A stretch of DNA of 44,927 nt from Bacteroidales bacterium. GTDB lineage: Bacteria > Bacteroidota > Bacteroidia > Bacteroidales > Marinilabiliaceae. The position numbers and the translations under genes are program-made. Below the pieces are notes generated by a model. It was not told the DNA's origin. It saw only the letters and a program-made list of their open reading frames with translations, and made no database searches. The stretch lies in assembly GCA_004552385.1 (NCBI GenBank), contig SFOL01000004.1, positions 1 to 44,927 of the forward strand. The letters run 5' to 3'. Shown here one piece after another: positions 41,831-44,927 of this stretch (positions are counted from its first letter, which is position 1; the number at the start of each line of letters is the position of its first letter).

Positions 41831-43741
41831 ATGTATGACTTGCTCAACAAAATAACGACGCCCGCCGACCTGAAGCAGCTAGATGTGAAACAACTACCGC
41901 AACTGTGCGACGAGTTGAGGCACTTCGTTATTGAGCAGATGAGCCACGCTCCCGGCCACTTCGCCGCGAGCCTCGGCGTGATAGAGCTCACGGTGGCCAT
42001 CCACTACGTGTATGACACGCCATATGACAAACTGGTGTGGGACGTTGGCCACCAGGCTTACGGGCATAAGATACTCACGGGCCGGAAGGAGTCGTTCCAC
42101 ACACTGCGCAAGAAAGGCGGGATAAGCGGCTTCCCGAACATATTCGAGAGTGAATATGACTCCTTTGGCGTGGGTCACTCGTCAACGTCAATATCAGCGG
42201 CCTTGGGAATGGCCACTGCCGCCAAGCTGAACGGCGAGAAGGACAGGCACGTCGTGGCCGTGATAGGCGACGGCGCGCTGACCGGGGGCGAAGCCTTTGA
42301 GGCTCTCAACAACATGGCCACCTCGAGCCCGGACATGCTCGTCATATTGAATGACAACAACATGGCCATAGACAAGGTGACGGGCGGGCTGAGCCAGTAC
42401 CTCCTGGACATCTCGACCTCAAACCTGTATAACAGGCTCAGAAACAAGCTGAGCCAATATCTGGACCGGAAAGACGACTCTGCCACCGGCAAGACAAGCC
42501 TTCTGACCAAGCTAACCAACGGGCTCAAAAACTTGGCCAGTCACCAGGCGAACATGTTCGAGGGGCTGAACATACGATACTTCGGCCCCACCGACGGTCA
42601 CGACGTGGAGTACCTCGTGAGCATATTGCGCGACTTGAAGCGGATAAGCGGGCCCAAGATGCTGCACGTGATCACCGTGAAAGGCAAAGGCTTCAAGGCG
42701 GCCGAGGAAGACCCGACCAAATGGCACTCCGTCGGCAGGAGCTTCGACCCCGAGACGGGCGAGCCCCTCGTCAAGCAGTCGTCAGCCCCCCACCCCCCGC
42801 GTTTTCAGGACGTGTTCGGCGAGACAATCCTCGAGCTGGCTCGCCAGAACGACAAGATACTCGGCATAACGCCCGCCATGCCCTCGGGCTGCTCACTGAA
42901 CATAATGATGCGCGAGATGCCGGAGCGTTGCTTTGACGTCGGCATAGCCGAGCAGCACGCTGTGACATTCGCAGCCGGTCTGGCCGTGTCGGGCTACACG
43001 CCTTTCTGCAACATATACAGCACATTCGCCCAGCGCGCGTTCGACCAGGTTATACACGATGTCGCCCTGCAGAAGCTCGGCGTGGTGTTCTGCTTCGACC
43101 GAGGAGGCCTGGTGGGCGCTGACGGAGCCACACACCACGGGGTTTTCGACATAGCCATGCTGCGCCCAATACCAAACATCACACTGATGTCTCCGATGAC
43201 TGAGCCCGAGTTGCGCAACATGATGTACACGAGTCAGATGGGCGGGCTTGGCACCGTCGTCATCCGATACCCGCGCGGCGAGGGGTCTACGATAGACTGG
43301 CGCACCCCGATGAGGGAGATAGAGGTGGGCCGCGGACGCAAACTGCGCGACGGGTCTGACGTAGCCATAATGAGCTACGGGCCAATAGGCACCGAGAGCG
43401 AAAAGATATGCGATGCTCTGGCTGAGTCCGGGATATCCGCCTCCCACTACGATATGCGCTTCGCGAAGCCAATCGACACGCGACTGATAGATGAAGCGAT
43501 GTCGACATGCGGCCTGATAGTCACGATGGAAGACGGGGTGAAAACAGGCGGCATAGGCACAGCCATAACAGAATATGCCAAAGACAAGGGCTACAAGGGC
43601 GAAGTGATTCGCATAGGAGTACCTGACGAATTCATCGGCCATGGCAGCGTAAGCGAATTGTACGCGGAATGCGGAATGGATGCCGCAAGCGTCACAAGAG
43701 CCATCAGAGAGGCATTAAAACGCCAAGAGTCGAAGCTGTAG
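41831..43741 (+). CDS. dxs: 1-deoxy-D-xylulose-5-phosphate synthase
   Basis: TPP-dependent first enzyme of the MEP isoprenoid pathway, joining pyruvate and glyceraldehyde-3-phosphate. The 636-residue protein has the N-terminal HFAASLGVIELTVAIHYVYD, DVGHQAYGHKILTGR, TPP motif GDGALTGGEAFEALNN, the Glu of GIAEQHAVTFAAGLA, DRGGLVGADGATHHG, and a transketolase C-terminal domain. ATG 41831 agrees with the family start. It lies 169 bases after the LRR gene, beyond a terminator, so it has its own promoter, though only a weak -7 match (TAAATTCG, 41778-41785) was seen. Confidence 0.97.
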   Translation: MYDLLNKITTPADLKQLDVKQLPQLCDELRHFVIEQMSHAPGHFAASLGVIELTVAIHYVYDTPYDKLVWDVGHQAYGHKILTGRKESFHTLRKKGGISGFPNIFESEYDSFGVGHSSTSISAALGMATAAKLNGEKDRHVVAVIGDGALTGGEAFEALNNMATSSPDMLVILNDNNMAIDKVTGGLSQYLLDISTSNLYNRLRNKLSQYLDRKDDSATGKTSLLTKLTNGLKNLASHQANMFEGLNIRYFGPTDGHDVEYLVSILRDLKRISGPKMLHVITVKGKGFKAAEEDPTKWHSVGRSFDPETGEPLVKQSSAPHPPRFQDVFGETILELARQNDKILGITPAMPSGCSLNIMMREMPERCFDVGIAEQHAVTFAAGLAVSGYTPFCNIYSTFAQRAFDQVIHDVALQKLGVVFCFDRGGLVGADGATHHGVFDIAMLRPIPNITLMSPMTEPELRNMMYTSQMGGLGTVVIRYPRGEGSTIDWRTPMREIEVGRGRKLRDGSDVAIMSYGPIGTESEKICDALAESGISASHYDMRFAKPIDTRLIDEAMSTCGLIVTMEDGVKTGGIGTAITEYAKDKGYKGEVIRIGVPDEFIGHGSVSELYAECGMDAASVTRAIREALKRQESKL

Positions 43742-43759
43742 CAAAAGAGCAAGACTCAC

Positions 43760-43809
43760 AAAAAGACCGCCCGCACCTTAGGAAATCCCCAAGTGCGGGC
43801 GGTCTTTTT
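43760..43809. terminator. Bidirectional terminator after dxs
   Basis: 17-bp perfect stem: 43760-43776 (beginning AAAAAGACC) and 43793-43809 (ending GGTCTTTTT). It has A and T tracts on both sides and serves dxs and the converging metallopeptidase gene. Confidence 0.9.
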
Positions 43810-43867
43810 GTAATCACGGCTCTACGAATGGCAGAGCGCAAGTCAATGCTCCATTGCAAATGTAAGG

Positions 43868-44563
43868 CTAATCTCGGTTGCTGCCGACGAACTGAAGAAT
43901 GTAGTAGAGCAATGTGGCCAAATAGGAGAGCGCAGACACGAGATAAGTGTAGGCGGCCCATTTGAGCGCGTCGACAGCACTATCCCGCGTGACGCCATAG
44001 GTAATCACTCCGCTCTCAGTGAGCCAGTTGATGGCCCGTCGGCTTGCGTCGATCTCGACACCGAGAGTAATGAAAGAGAAGAGCGTCATTATCGTGTAGG
44101 ATGCAATTATAATCTTGAGAGCGAGATCCCAGGGGAAAAGGTTCTGCATGAAGATAGCCGCGACAAACGAGCCAAAGAAGATGACGTTGAGCACCGTGTT
44201 AGATATGTTGAGCACGGGCACGAGAGCAGTACGTAGCGCCATAGCCTTATAGCCCTGGGCATGCTGGAGAGCGTGGCCTGTCTCGTGAGCCGCCACGGCC
44301 GCGGCGGCGACGGTGCTGGCAGAGTAGACCTCCGAGCTGAGGTTGACAGTCCGATTTGACGGGTCATAGTAGTCCGTAAGGGAGCCGTCGGTAGGACGAA
44401 CCGCTACCCCATTGAGATGATTATCTTGCAACATCTTCATGGCTATCTGAGCTCCAGTATATTGCAAAGGGATCTCACTGTATTTTTTAAACTTGCTCTT
44501 GAGCGTCCAGCTCACAATCATGCTCAGGATGGCGAAGGCGCCGATTATTATCCACAACAACAT
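43868..44563 (-). CDS. Membrane zinc metallopeptidase (YugP family)
   Basis: A 231-residue membrane protein with an N-terminal membrane segment, the zinc motif HETGH (H93, E94, H97) in AAHETGHALQHAQGY, and two or three further hydrophobic segments (residues about 115-165 and 205-225). It matches the neutral zinc metallopeptidase family 2 (YugP). The natural substrate is unknown. It is a single leftward gene ending at the shared dxs terminator; its upstream region is AT-rich and borders an insertion sequence. Confidence 0.92.
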   Translation of the reverse strand: MLLWIIIGAFAILSMIVSWTLKSKFKKYSEIPLQYTGAQIAMKMLQDNHLNGVAVRPTDGSLTDYYDPSNRTVNLSSEVYSASTVAAAAVAAHETGHALQHAQGYKAMALRTALVPVLNISNTVLNVIFFGSFVAAIFMQNLFPWDLALKIIIASYTIMTLFSFITLGVEIDASRRAINWLTESGVITYGVTRDSAVDALKWAAYTYLVSALSYLATLLYYILQFVGSNRD

Positions 44564-44713
44564 GGCACGTAAGTTTTTGAAGTTATAAATAACGTGAGTT
44601 CGACCAAATCACGCACATAATTTAGCTATATGTAATAGGCTGAAAATTAGCGAAATAGGAGATGTTTTTGTATATTTAAGGTACAAAACAAAAATCAACA
44701 AAAGCCACCCCCT

Positions 44714-44927
44714 ATGTTCGACAGAGACTAAATTATAGAGATTTTCTTCAAATTGGATGAATTTTGGAAGAAATGTTCACGCTTTTCACCCAAATGCATA
44801 GAACAGACCGACCGAAAAAAGAGACACGACCATCGTGATGGCAAAATGTCGGTGCCTGAGATCATGTTGATTATGATTCTGTTCCATTCTTCTGGCTACC
44901 GATGTCTCAAGCATTTCTACCTCAACG
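44714..44927 (+). mobile_element. IS982-like transposase, 5' part, with an early in-frame stop
   Basis: The frame from ATG 44714 reads MFDRD, a TAA at 44729-44731, then continues IIEIFFKLDEFWKKCSRF... to IMLIMILFHSSGYRCLKHFYL at the window edge, the N-terminal pattern of IS982-family DDE transposases. The stop at codon 6 could come from one base change (AAA to TAA); alternatively translation starts at a non-ATG codon beyond it (a TTG at 44753). The stretch is much more AT-rich than its surroundings, a sign of a transferred element. An inverted TTTTGTA/TACAAAA pair lies upstream (44666-44688). The right half and ends of the element are outside the window. Confidence 0.7.

Noticed and set aside
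1..44927. CRISPR array, prophage, tRNA or rRNA genes
   Set aside because: No regularly spaced repeats, phage structural genes, cloverleaf-like sequences or conserved rRNA segments were found on reading the intergenic regions; a tool-based scan was not possible.

Overview
The window is chromosomal DNA from a member of the Bacteroidales. The evidence is the set of gene families: BspA-type leucine-rich repeat protein, a fused SpmA-SpmB protein, paired rhomboids, ACT-HAD SerB, Bacteroidetes-type topoisomerase IV, and LysRS with a C-terminal extension. Several promoters also match the Bacteroidetes form TTTG/TTG, about 20 bases, then TAnnTTTG. Base composition is GC-rich for this order, which would suit Muribaculaceae or a relative. 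That placement is inference; no rRNA gene is present. The window is mostly housekeeping sequence with a few unusual local features and one insertion sequence entering at the right edge.

Layout: 1-4.0 kb (+) speA (3' part), a soluble Hanks-type kinase, thyA, and a DUF2027-Smr gene broken by a frameshift. 4.1-6.5 kb (-) an orphan GatC-type EIIC permease followed by a KduI isomerase with a predicted signal peptide. 6.8-13.6 kb (+) efp, then a SpoIIE-type phosphatase, pssA, a membrane-anchored DUF3352-like protein and serB. 13.7-16.4 kb (-) an operon of a degenerate DnaQ-fold protein, a gamma-carbonic-anhydrase-like protein, a small secreted protein and murI. 16.6-25.6 kb (+) a Dabb protein, a small membrane protein, mutL, two rhomboids, an EEP-family protein, a lipoprotein, a YbaK-type deacylase and an HHH/beta-barrel protein. 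25.7-39.4 kb (-) parC and parE, HIT and greA, a small membrane protein, carA, SpmAB, and the cluster lysS-gpsA-pgi. 39.4-40.1 kb is the only long gene-free stretch; it holds a promoter and a terminator that together outline an unassigned minus-strand RNA of about 200 nt. 40.1-43.7 kb (+) a secreted LRR protein and dxs. 43.9-44.6 kb (-) a YugP-type zinc metallopeptidase. 44.7 kb to the end is the start of an IS982-like transposase with an early in-frame stop.

Together the genes cover polyamine, thymidylate, phospholipid, serine, cell-wall glutamate, pyrimidine, isoprenoid and central sugar metabolism, chromosome decatenation, mismatch repair and translation. Gene blocks end in strong hairpin terminators, several of them bidirectional at convergent junctions. 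No CRISPR array, prophage, rRNA or tRNA gene was seen. The best candidates for something new are the exported KduI with its lone EIIC, the unassigned small RNA unit upstream of lysS, the exonuclease-fold protein that has lost catalytic residues, and the dyad overlapping the greA promoter.
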